A stretch of DNA of 64,000 nt from Misgurnus anguillicaudatus (lineage: Eukaryota; Chordata; Actinopteri; Cypriniformes; Cobitidae): contig NC_073356.2 of the NCBI RefSeq assembly GCF_027580225.2, positions 12,369,001-12,433,000 on the forward strand, written 5' to 3'. The notes beneath the pieces were generated by a model, which was not told where the DNA came from, did no database searches, and saw only the letters and a list, made by a program, of their open reading frames with translations. Below, piece after piece: positions 9,695 through 20,052 of this stretch. Every line of letters starts with the position of its first letter. Position 1 is the stretch's first letter. A program made the position numbers and the translations under genes.

Positions 9695-12600
9695 AGATCT
9701 GCTGCATGATTTCAACAATCCTCTGCCCAATGGCTGATCTTTTTCTGCAATTTTTACAAGACTATTCAAACTCTGTTCTAAAAGTCTAACATTCTTCAAA
9801 AAATTTTGACTTGAAGTTTTATGGATGCATTCCTCTGTTTTCTTGAACATGTCATTAGTAAAGTGTGTTCCTGCATTTTTCTCCACCATCATCTCTACTT
9901 TGCTGAGGAGTTCTCTGACCTGTGGGTAACTGGCAGAATTGTTGTCCAGACAGAAATATCTGTCTCCACAACTACTTATGAGATTTTTAAGATCTGGATT
10001 ACAATCCTGTAGAAACTCTTGAATAGTTTTATTTTTCTTCTGTAACTCATCTTTATAGGTGAAGAGGATCATAGCATATTTCTCCAGATGCTCACCAAAG
10101 ACTGTTTTCAGATGCTCTACTGTTTTTTTCTCCTCCTCAGTAAAGCGACCCACTGCAATCACAATAAGAAAAACATGCGGTCCAGGAGAGGAGTAAATCA
10201 TACATTTGACTATTTCAGATAAGACCTCCTCTTTACTGAGGTCATTGACATAAAGTCCAGGTGTGTCAATCACTGTGATCTCTTTATTACACCTCACAGC
10301 AGATTTTAAACTGCACTGTTTTGTCTGAGAGTTTGAGCCGGTGAAAGATTCAAACACATTTCTGCCAAGAATTGTGTTTCCTGCTGCACTTTTCCCAACT
10401 CCAGCTTTTCCCAGCAGCACTAGTCTTCGCTGTTGTTTCTCAGGAATTAAATGCTCAAATGAATCTTCATCTGCTGGACTCTGTTCTGAAACTACAAAAA
10501 TCATATTATATGTTGTTTAACAAATTCATATATTAAAACATATATTATTTAATTCATGTATAAAAACAAGAGAACTCACAACAAGGAAGGTCGTTCCTGC
10601 TGTTGTTTCTTTTTATGTGTTGCAAGACAAACTTCCCATTGTTTTCTGTCCCCATTCTTTCAATCTTATTCAATAATTCAGGGACCTGGTCATCTACTTT
10701 AGACTTATTGTTGAAACAGTGATAATTTCCACCACATTTTGTAACCAGTTGTTGCAGCTCTGCATTATCTTGGTTTTGTATGTATTCATCAATTGTCTCA
10801 TTGTCGTCAAGCTCATCTTTATATGTAAAGAGAACCATGAAGTAATTCTGAATCCTAGGGGCCCATAAACATTTAATAAAATCTAAAATCTCTTCCTCGT
10901 TTTCCAGAGATTTGTTTAAAGGTACAACCAGCAGGACAGCACTGAGACCTTCTGTACACATAGAGAGAAGTTCTTTCTTTTTATTTTTAAACTTCTCCTC
11001 AGAGAGATTTGGATCCATTAGATCAGGTGTATCAATCACTTGTACCAGCCTTCCACCAATCTGTATTGTTTCCTCACAAATATTTTCTTCGTGCTTTTGA
11101 TTATATTTTGCTACTTTAAACAGTTTTTGTCCCAATACAGTGTTTCCTGATGAGCTTTTTCCAGAACTTCGTCTGCCTAGCAGAAGAATCCGCATGTCAG
11201 GATCATCCAGACTACAGCTGCTAGTTGGCATCTCTAAAAGTTTATAGCAAAGTACAGATGAAAGACAAAATCAAGTGGTCATAATTATATTATATAATTA
11301 CCAGGAGGGTAAATAAAAAGCTGTCTACTGTATGTGAACATTTATAAATGTCTCAGGTCAGTGTGGGTATGTTTAAAGGACAAGTTCGGTATTTTACACT
11401 TAAAGCATATTGTTTATGATGAAATAGAACGGTTTTGACTGAAATTTGGACATATGATGCTGGCCCCGATATATTCTTCCGTTGAGAGCTTAAATAATAG
11501 ACACTCCAGCCCAGTTGGTGGCGATAATCCACCTTTGCCAATTGCAAGAATACAAACACTGTTCCCGGCGTGGAGTAATACTGTACCTCACAGCAGATCT
11601 AATGCAAGTCAATGGAGTTGGCAAAAACTACGATAAAACCTGTTGGAAAGCATCTTTTGCAGCGATTTTTGTGTGAGCATATCAGTGAACACTCCTGACC
11701 ACTCGGTGAGTTTCACGTCTTTGTAAATGAAAGTTTAATGCATTTTAGGAAGGATTGTTCCTGTGCACCTATACAGCCATTATAGAGGTGGGAGGTGATA
11801 CAACAAACACCCGAAAATTCTCGGGGCAGCATCATATGTCCAAATTTCAGTCAAAACCGTTCTATTTCATCATAAACAATCTGAAAACAGGGCTTTAAGT
11901 GTAAAATACCGAAAGAAGTAGATAAAGCAATCTTACTTGGGAATACTATTATTAAGTGAATAATGACTCAGATATTTACCACGATAAAACGTTTTTTTTA
12001 CTTTTATGTTTAAGTAAAAATACTTTTAAGTGAAAAATTTAAGTTGAGAAAAACAATTTTTTAGGTATAACCAATTTATTCAACTTTTCACTTTTTACAG
12101 TGAAATAATATTTCATTTTTGTCATAGAAACGTCATAGAGATTTTAAACATGGGGTTAAATAAATGAAATTGTGTTTGAGTGAATCTGTCAGGCATGGTA
12201 GATTTGTAGTTGCGCTATAGTTTAAAGGTTACTCTGCACTTACCTGCCCTTTTATTTTAGTTCATTTAAAAAGGATGATCTTTAAATGGGTCATATTATG
12301 AGATTTTTTTATGTAAAATAAATATTTGGTGTCCTCAAAGTGCATATGTAAAAATTTAGCTCAAAACCCTTCAAATAATTTAGTATAACATGTTAAAATT
12401 GCCACTTTGTAGGTGTGAGCAAAAAAGGGACCAATTTTGGGTGTGTCCCTGTAAATGCAAATGATCTGATGAAATGCAAAACTGTTCCATGTTGGTGGTT
12501 TGTTGAAATTGAAACTCAGTTGTGCTGTCAATTATTTTTTTTCTCTCTCTCTTAAATGGCAGTGCCGTTGTTGGATAGTGCTGGTTAAGGGGAGATATTA

Positions 12601-13821
12601 TTGTAATATGACTCGCTACCTACTTCACAAAATAGGCGAAATCTGAATGAGCTATTTTTTTTAGTTACTGGGTTGATCTTTTTCACATTTTCCTGGTTGA
12701 TGAACCACTGGGGACCCAATTATAGCACTTAAACATGGAAAAAGTCTTTAAACGGTTTTGTCACTACTCACTAGACATAAAATTGGCAATTGGTACTTTT
12801 AATTAAAAGATCATAACACTATAACACTTCTCAAAAGATGATGCCAGGGAGTCCCAGTTTTATGACGTTTAATTAAATATATTTATTTATCATAAATTCT
12901 GTGTAATCAGACTTTCAGAAACTTTTAAGAAAAACAAGTATTGAGTGCTTTCCCTTCCTGGTAACACTTTATTATAACACCAGTGGCGGCTCGTAACTGC
13001 TCATCCAAGGGGCGCATATTTAAAAAATGTGTTTGTTGCATCATGTGAACCATGTGCATCACGTGCTTTGTCAAAAAAAGTGTTGCACACGCGTCAAAAC
13101 CGTTTATGATAAAAGAGACGCTCACGTTCACAAGACACTCCCTTAACAGTAAACTCTGATTACACATGAGATGCGAGTATCTGGCAAACACAAGCTCTTT
13201 TATTATAAACCCTTTAGACGCATCTGCTGCATGCACTTATTTTAAAAAGCCATGTGATGCACACAGGTTCACTCGACCCGCAGAAGACATATTTTGAAAT
13301 TACGAACCACGGATGACGGGTTACATACATGTTGTGACGAACTTCGCATCGAGCACCCCTGAAAAAAGAAGTCACTGGCTGCCACTGAATAACAGTGCAT
13401 GAATCACAATGAACAAATACCGGAATTAATTCTTACTTAAATATTAACTAGTGATGAGTTAAGCGTTACCTTTGCAGTTTAAAACACCATTTCACACACT
13501 TCAACTGTGTTGTTAAATTATCTCGCTATAAGTTATATTAAAAATTTATTTTATTTCAGCTCTAACAACATTTGTGTTGCACACTCGTCAAACGCTCTTC
13601 ATAACTACTCAACAGCCTACTAAAAGTTGTTGATCACAATATAAGGGTATAACATATGTTTTCGTGAACACTTTAGTGGAACAAATGAGGCTACTCACAC
13701 TAGGCTACTTTTTCCTCTTTAACACATTATTCTATTATTTTCTTTCTTTGAATTTTTTTTTAATAAAAGCATTTGCTAAATACTTAAAAGTAAACATGTG
13801 GAGAGGTTTGTCCCATATGGC

Positions 13822-13852
<31 letters not shown>

Positions 13853-14018
13853 TATAACATTAAAAAAATACTTTATAATACTTGCATTTAGCAGTAGTTA
13901 AGTAATCCCTTCCAATAGTTGTATTCTAGTAAAAGTGTAGTAACCATAATTTAACAAACTAGTTAGGCTAAGCTTACTGTAGCACTGATGAATTTAACTT
14001 ACCTGAGAGGTCCTCCAT
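9668..14018 (-). CDS. GIMAP-family GTPase, two AIG1 domains, complement(join(9668..10491,10580..11233,14003..14018))
   Basis: GIMAP/AIG1 proteins are septin-like GTPases of immune cells, usually at organelle membranes. I assembled three exons with consensus splice sites: a 16-nt exon encoding MEDLS plus one base (donor GTAAGT), exon 2 (acceptor TTTTAG, donor GTGAGT) and exon 3 (acceptor TTTGTAG). Phases agree and the total is 1494 nt (497 residues). The first G domain has G1 GRRSSGKS (about 25-32), DTPD instead of DTPG (73-76) and TYKDEL (142-147). The second has GKAGVGKS (251-258), DTPG (299-302) and TYKDEL (368-373). Double-domain GIMAPs are known in fish. The last eight residues (GLRSPKPS) and the stop are encoded by the terminal repeat of the transposon at 7496-9694, so the natural C-terminus is lost or replaced. 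No paralogue is in the window. Splicing is inferred, not proven. Confidence 0.85.
11377..11912. mobile_element. TTAA-flanked MITE, family A copy 1
   Basis: Left TTAA (11373-11376), then AGGACAAGTTCGGTATTTTA. The right arm repeats the same terminal sequence in inverted form (TAAGTGTAAAATACCG) with about 90 bp of inverted similarity on each side, but the outermost right bases are degraded. A longer relative is at 27679-29775. Non-coding; the ORFs at 11353-11636 are shadows. TTAA duplications are typical of piggyBac- or Kolobok-mobilised elements. Confidence 0.75.
12286..12748 (+). mobile_element. TTAA-flanked MITE, family C copy 1
   Basis: Starts TTAA then ATGGGTCATATTATGAGATT, and shares its whole body with 46188-46705, including GGGTGTGTCC, AAATGCAAATGA, GAAACTCAGTTG, GGCGAAATCTGAATGA and AAACATGGAAAAAGTC. 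The right terminal repeat (CCTATGACCCC) present in the other copy is missing here, although a TTAA (12749-12752) lies at the break. Confidence 0.75.
12981..13387. mobile_element. hAT-like non-autonomous element
   Basis: Ends are CAGTGGCGGCTCG on the left and, inverted, CAGTGGCAGCCAGTG on the right. Flanking octamers TATAACAC and AATAACAG agree at 6 of 8 positions, consistent with an aged 8-bp hAT target duplication. The ORF at 12925-13236 is chance. Confidence 0.6.
13831..13856. repeat. (TA)n microsatellite
   Basis: Thirteen uninterrupted TA dinucleotides after a short A run. Confidence 0.9.
14003..14018 (-). other. predicted 16-nt first coding exon of the GIMAP gene
   Basis: On the minus strand ATG GAG GAC CTC TCA G is followed at once by GTAAGTTAA. 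Joining its final G to the AG that opens exon 2 (11233) gives an in-frame Glu-Met and continues into the first G domain without a stop. The intron is 2.77 kb. Confidence rests on the phase match and on the donor quality. Confidence 0.65.
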
Positions 14019-15956
14019 TTCGATTGTATGCGAACTTATACACGGCAATGGAAACGTAATGCTTCTCACAACACAAAAACAGTACACGAATTTCACAACA
14101 TCACACAATTAAGTGTTCTGAGATTTGCTTTAACTTTTAATGGAAGAAAGCTACCAATTATTTGCCTACAGGTAAAACAAACCTTGGTGCAGTATCTGCC
14201 TAGCACAGCCCATACAGCAAATAATTTGTCATTTTGCAAATGTTTCTGGAAGGGTTTGAACCCAACCATATTGAAGTTGTGCAAGGCCTGTCAGTAAAGA
14301 CAAACCATTTTCAACTGCATTGAGTATGTAAGCTGGACCATATTGTTGCTTTTCAATTTTAACATTGGTTTTATTTTATGTGGATGATGAAGCTAAATTT
14401 GAATTTGCTAGATGTGGAAATAAATAAAACATATCAACCTGAAAGCATGTTCACTGTTGGATACTGGCTGTCACAGCATACGTAAGACATTTGGTCGTAG
14501 TTGGCATGTTTAAACGGATTAACCAAATCATTAAATTACTCTCATTGAAGGTTTTTTGTTGTTCACATTTGTTTTGTGCCATTTCAGTATGAATCTTTAC
14601 GAACGCTTAACCATTGTTTAACAAAAGCAGCATCAGTTTTGGTACAAGTAGTAGTAAACAAAAGTAACCACAAATTTACTGTAGTTGTCTCATTACAATA
14701 ATCATAGTTTATAAACAGAACAGAATAGAATCTTTGCTGTCATTGTTTAAAAGCATCAAGGTATTCAACAACATCAAAATATGATATCATATCACCATTC
14801 GTTCCTGCTGCCAGGTTAATTTCTTTTATCTGCAATGACATAATGTGAGCTGAAGGGGGCAGTAAATGCATTTGTAAACTTAATACGCACAACAAAGACT
14901 TGTCCTCATTGGTCTGTTTATGGCTGCAGCGTCACTATGGCAATGATTTAATTTAAGAAAGACTGGAAGTGGGTTTTTTAAGGACACAGAGATGAAGCAT
15001 GTCAGGCAGTGGAGGACATTCTGTCACAGTATGTTACCCATGGGGCCACTGATCTAATTCTAGCCTCATTGTGATTCTCTGTTAAGTCTGGATGTAACAG
15101 CAGGAGGACTGTTACACAGAGCTGTATTATATCCACATTTACATCAGCACTACATTAGTCTCAGTAATCAGTAGTATATAAGAATATAGAGGGAGAGACA
15201 GAAGTAGCATTTGGATGTCCTGTGCATCATATGTGCACCATGTTACATATCCACTAAGGAAACAGTTAGGGTCACTTTCTTGTTCTTTATTTATATTACT
15301 TTATTTTAGAATAATAGTAATCTCATTAATAATAACACAACTGTAGATATGGGAATAATAATAATGTTGTGACTAAAAACATACAATTTTTTATAGTTAA
15401 GCATCAGTGTAGTCACCCCTTGCTTAGAATTTGTAAGATCGTACTTTTATCAAGCAGCTTCTTGAGGTCTCACCCTAAAAAGTAAAAAAAAGCAGTAGTA
15501 GAGGTGTTCCTATCTATTCTGAGCTCTTATTGGCTGTATTTTCTTCAGTAGGCGAAAAGTACCCAGATGAAGTGTGCATTCAATTGACACTTTGCTATCC
15601 CATGAGGCAATGGGCTATGCTGATGCAACACAACTGATGCTGGTAGGCACATGAAAACTTGACAAATGTCCAGATTTTATTCATACACACATTCATACTA
15701 AGTTTGTTTTGTTGATTTTGTAATGCCTTTCAGCATCTGTGGCTATATTCTGGTTAACCCATAAACAAATTAATTTATTGAACATATGACCTCAGGGGTC
15801 ATACAAAAGTATGGCCAGATTGGTCAATATTTAAATACAATAGGCATTTATGCTGCATTTTTATTATAGTGTAAAGTGAAATCTAAGTGGAAATATTATA
15901 TTTTAAGGATTACCAAGTATTTTTTTTAACTTGATCCAACTTTTCACAGTGTAGTG
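14019..15956. other. AT-rich intergenic DNA, no gene seen
   Basis: The region upstream of the GIMAP exon 1 should hold its promoter and 5' UTR, but I see no clear TATA or initiator. Short ORFs at 14028-14297 lack family features. No transposon termini recognised. Confidence 0.4.
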
Positions 15957-15980
15957 AACACACACACACACACACACACA
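15957..15980. repeat. (CA)n microsatellite
   Basis: About 12 CA dinucleotides. Confidence 0.9.
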
Positions 15981-17147
15981 GACTGCCACGATCAGATGAA
16001 AAACCTAGTTCAAAAAATTCTTAAATGGAGGAAAATATTGTGGTCATAAAATACTGAAACCATGAAAAAATATTGTTGACCCTGATATAGGTATGTGACA
16101 ATCTCGCCTGTCATGGCTGTCAGTTTGGATCCTCTCTACGAAACTTCAGATTACCTCAAGCGACGTGCGGACTAAAACATTCAAACAAATATGGTAAATG
16201 CAGACAGGTGCAAAGGATAGAGAGCACAGCAATTCATCAGCTGTCTTTGAGCAAGCAAAGTTACTGGCTCAGTCTATTAAACAGATTTATTGGTGAATGT
16301 TGTTCCCTGTATTTCCAGATAACACGCTTCTCTAACATGGTTAGAAAGGTACCTTACAGAGGAGAGTCCTGGCATGAAAACGTCAGACTCGGATTGATCC
16401 CATGACCCTATTTGAGGAGGAGGTGGATGTGAATGGCCAGTGACCTTGAGTCCACTAAAGCATCATCCTGTCTTTCTGTCAGAGCCCGAGTCCTCTGTTG
16501 TGACCTTCAGGTAATAAGAGGACAAGACATCTGTGATGTTCAGCATGAATATTTGTGACCCTAAAGTCATTTTTTTATTTCTAAATACAATTTTTATGTA
16601 AAAACATTCTGTGAAAAATAACCTTGATATCTTTGAAATAAAACTTTGATGCTTCTAATCACGTCATTAGATTCTGAGACTTTAGTCTGGATTTCACAGA
16701 CAGGCTCAGATTTTGTAGCAGTATATAGTGTCAAGTCAGCCAACATTACAAATTGCATCATCCAGTGGTTTTTCAATCCTCAAAATAAAATAAATGAATA
16801 AGTTGAAATTAATCTATTATGTGAGGAAAAGAGACGATAGGGAATCAATAACTAATACTTATTAAATCAGTAGCAGTCACATGAAAAATGTGAATGCTGC
16901 AATTGACCAATCAGATTCAGAGCTGAGAGAAAAGAGAGCGAGTCATGTAACTCAACTATGAACACATACGCTTTAATACTTTATAATTGCCTTCTACTAC
17001 TAAAATCAATAGAAACAAATTATTTTCATTATTCAAAAAAATCCTAAATGTAATACACCGGTTGGGGCTGAATTTTTGTTAACAGTGTACGCAAATCAGC
17101 CTGAGGGTGGCGCTCTGAGGCTGACTGACAGGCTCTAAAATTATATA
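15981..17147. other. intergenic DNA, no gene seen
   Basis: No ORF with recognisable protein features and no clear repeat termini. Confidence 0.4.
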
Positions 17148-18366
17148 CACTCACCTAAAGGATTATTAGGAACACCATAATAATACTATATTTGACCCCC
17201 TTTTGCCTTCAGAACTTCCTTAATTCTCCATGGCATTGATTCAACAAGGTGCTGAAAGCATTCTTTAGAAATGTTGGCCCATATTGATATGATAGCATCT
17301 TGCAGTTGATGGAGATTTGTGAGATGCACATTCAGGGCACGAAGCTCCCGTTCCACCACATCCCAAAGATGCTCTATTGGGTTGAGATCTGGTGACTGTG
17401 GGGGCCATTTTAGTACAGTGAACTCTTTGTCATGTTCAAGAAACCAATTTAAAATGATTCGAGCTTTGTGACATGGTGCATTATCCTGCTGGAAGTAGCC
17501 ATCAGAGGATGAGTACATGGTGGTCATAAAGGGATGGACATGGTCAGAAACAATGTTTAGGTAGGCCGTGGCATTTAAATGATGCCCAATTTGCACTAAG
17601 GGGCCTAAAGTGTGCCAAGAAAACATACCCCACACCATTACACCACCACGAGCAGCCTGCACAGTTGTAACAAGGCATAATGGATCCATGTTCTCATTCT
17701 GTTTACGCCAAATTCTGACTCTGCCATCTGAATGTCTCAACAGAAATCGAGACTCATCAGACCAGGCAACATTTTTCCAGTCTTTAACTGTCCAATTTTG
17801 GTGAGCTTGTGCAAATTGTAGCTTCTTTTTTCTATTTGTAGTGGAGATGAGTGGTACCCGGTGGGGTCTTCTGCTGTTGTAGCCCATCTGTCTCAAGGTT
17901 GTGCGTGTTGTGGCTTCACAAATGCTTTGCTGCATACCTCGGTTGTAACGAGTGGTTATTTCAGTCAAAGTTGCTCTTCTATCAGCTTGAATCAGTCGGC
18001 TCATTCTCCTCTGACCTTTAGCATCAACAAGACATTTTCCCCCACAGGACTGCCGCATACTGGATGTTTTTCCCTTTTCACACCATTCTTTGTAAACCCT
18101 AGAAATGATTGTGCGTGAAAATCCCAGTAACTGAGCAGATTGTGAAATACTCAGACTAGCCCGTCTGGCATCAACAACCATGCCACTCTCAAAATTGCTT
18201 AAATCACCTTTCTTCCTATTCTGACATTCAGTTTGGAGTTCAGGAGGTTGTCTTGATCAGGACCACACCCATAAATGCATTGAAGTAACTGCCATGTGAT
18301 TGGTTAATTAGAAAATTGCATTGAGAAATTGAACAGGTGTTCCTAATAATCCTTTAGGCGAGTGTA
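17148..18366 (-). mobile_element. Tc1/mariner transposon, DD36E type, nearly complete
   Basis: Terminal inverted repeats CACTCACCTAAAGGATTATT (left) and, inverted, CACTCGCCTAAAGGATTATT (right), each flanked by TA, delimit a 1.2-kb element containing one transposase frame on the minus strand. A second, damaged copy begins at 63507. Confidence 0.9.
17186..18181 (-). CDS. Tc1/mariner-superfamily transposase (DD36E)
   Basis: 331 codons from the ATG at 18181. The N-terminal part (residues 10-110) has the paired helix-turn-helix pattern (SISQSAQLLGFSRTIISRVY, then TLTEITTRYN) that binds the terminal repeats. The catalytic RNase H fold shows all three acidic residues: D142 in WSDESRF, D233 in QQDNAPCH and E270 in PDLNPIEHLW. 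D233 and E270 are separated by 36 residues, unlike DD34E of classic Tc1 and matching the DD36E (Incomer) group. The frame continues open about 16 codons upstream of this ATG, and an out-of-frame ATG lies at 18227-18225. The native start was therefore probably there and a small deletion put it out of frame. Activity is doubtful, since the first helix may be incomplete. Plus-strand ORFs here are shadows. Confidence 0.9.
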   Translation of the reverse strand: MVVDARRASLSISQSAQLLGFSRTIISRVYKEWCEKGKTSSMRQSCGGKCLVDAKGQRRMSRLIQADRRATLTEITTRYNRGMQQSICEATTRTTLRQMGYNSRRPHRVPLISTTNRKKKLQFAQAHQNWTVKDWKNVAWSDESRFLLRHSDGRVRIWRKQNENMDPLCLVTTVQAARGGVMVWGMFSWHTLGPLVQIGHHLNATAYLNIVSDHVHPFMTTMYSSSDGYFQQDNAPCHKARIILNWFLEHDKEFTVLKWPPQSPDLNPIEHLWDVVERELRALNVHLTNLHQLQDAIISIWANISKECFQHLVESMPWRIKEVLKAKGGQI

Positions 18367-19732
18367 TGCATCATAATGTAGTCATTTTGTATTGAATATT
18401 AATTTAAAATATTACGAGTTGCGGAAAATTCAAGAGAGGTAAACAAAGTTACATAAATTCTCAAAACATCTAACCAAAAGTGCATGGGGAACTGGTATAT
18501 TTAACAAAAACACAATATAATTATTCTAAAAATATTTATATATATATATAGCTTTAATTATTATTATATATATAATTGTGTATCTACGTGTACACAAACT
18601 CTTGTTAAAGAAGAACGGGAGAGAAGAACCATAAGCATTGGTAATGGTCAGGTTGAACTGGACTCAGTTTTTCTGCCAAATTTATCTTCTTAAATGGACA
18701 TTAAAGAAGATTGCCTGGAATAAGTGAAGACTGTGACCGCCATTGGCCCTGTCCCAAATGGCGCACTTTATGTGGACTTGTCTTGTTGCCTTAAATGTAG
18801 CATGCTTGCTTAGTCTACGAGTCCGTAGGGTGTCCCATCAGTCATTTTTACGCTCCGAAGTGTGCTCATCAGTGCCCTCTTTGCACCCTGCTGCGATCTT
18901 CGACCTCCGCACTGCAGCAGGCTTCACGCACTTTACCAACCCAGAAGTCCTTACGAAAAGAGCAATCAGACGAAAGAAGGGAGGAGTTCACACTGATGGG
19001 CAACTTGTCTTCCTATTTCCGGTGTGATGCCCGAGTCTGTCCCAAAATATGACTCTGGTGCGTCCTCGTAGACTCTAGGGTCCCTAAAGGGTCCCTAAGG
19101 TCTGCACTACATGATGTCATCAATGTAATTATTACAGTAAAAAATGCGCCCCTATCTATCAGTTCTTAAATTAGCAGTTTGGGGCAACAGAACATCATAT
19201 AAATACATCATATAAATACCAATTACAGTAATAATTATTTTTGAATAATGAATTTTATTATTTTGTGTGTGTGGCCCAGGAATGGCGGTGCTCTAGCGCA
19301 TTGACTAGCCGTCACTGGTAATACTAATTTTAAGCTCTGGAGGCCTGCCATTATGCTTCTCGTTTAGTATATTCTGGGTAATGATGCAATAATGGTTGTC
19401 ACTTAATATTACTAGTTTCCTATACTAATATACTACTACTATAGTTCTTCATGTAAGCATGTTTTACTCCACACACTCCCACCTTCTTACCTCTCAGATC
19501 ATCTTTATTTTGATCCTCTTTCATTTGTATGTGTTCTGTATTGTTCATTATTTATGTTACTGTCTGGTTCATAATGAAAGAGTTGAAGAAAAGACGTTGC
19601 CGTTGTTGTGTTTTACTGTAATGGCATGCAGATCTCAAGACCACATACCGCCACCTACTGTCTGTGTGCATTTATAACTCTAATCTTCTGTTTTACATCA
19701 TTTTACAATCGATTGATTTAAGACTTGTTAAT
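18367..19732. other. intergenic DNA with degenerate repeat, no gene seen
   Basis: A TA-rich microsatellite lies near 18535-18570. 18745-19095 (GCCCTGTCCCAAATGGCGCAC to GGGTCCCTAAAGGGTCCCTAA) has the look of a dispersed GC-richer fish transposon but I found no paired ends. The ORFs at 18743-19027 and 19459-19677 have no protein features. Confidence 0.4.
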
Positions 19733-20052
19733 CCAGTCTCACGAAATTTCTTTATATAGTCACGTAATTTTTTGATTATTTTTTCGTGATATTATCACAA
19801 ATTTTCGTGTTTTTTCATGATCGTATAACGAATTCCTGTTTTCGTGTGATTATCACGTATTGGTTACTCAACTGTTTTGTCCTATTTTCTTACCATTGTT
19901 GTTTCCCTAAACCGAAGCGACAATGGTTTAAAAATAGGAAAAAGCAGTTGAGTAACCAATACGTGAAATCACGCGAAAACAGGAATTCGTTATACGATCA
20001 CGAAGAAACACGGAAATTTGTCATAATGTCATGAAGCCTCATGAGACTGGGT
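19733..20052. repeat. 320-bp foldback element with very similar arms
   Basis: The left end CCAGTCTCA is mirrored by TGAGACTGG at the right. Inside, CGTATAACGAATTCCTGTTTTCG and ATCACGTATTGGTTACTCAACTG on the left reappear inverted on the right (CAGTTGAGTAACCAATACGTG and GCGAAAACAGGAATTCGTTA). Arms are about 145 bp around a roughly 50-bp loop, so it could form a long hairpin. The ORF at 19786-20034 is a by-product. Confidence 0.8.

Larger units (their letters stand above)
11234..14002 (-). other. GIMAP intron 1, filled with transposons
   Basis: This inferred 2.77-kb intron contains three separate non-autonomous DNA transposons (11377-11912, 12286-12748, 12981-13387) plus a TA microsatellite, about half of its length. 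ORFs inside it have no family features. Confidence 0.55.
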
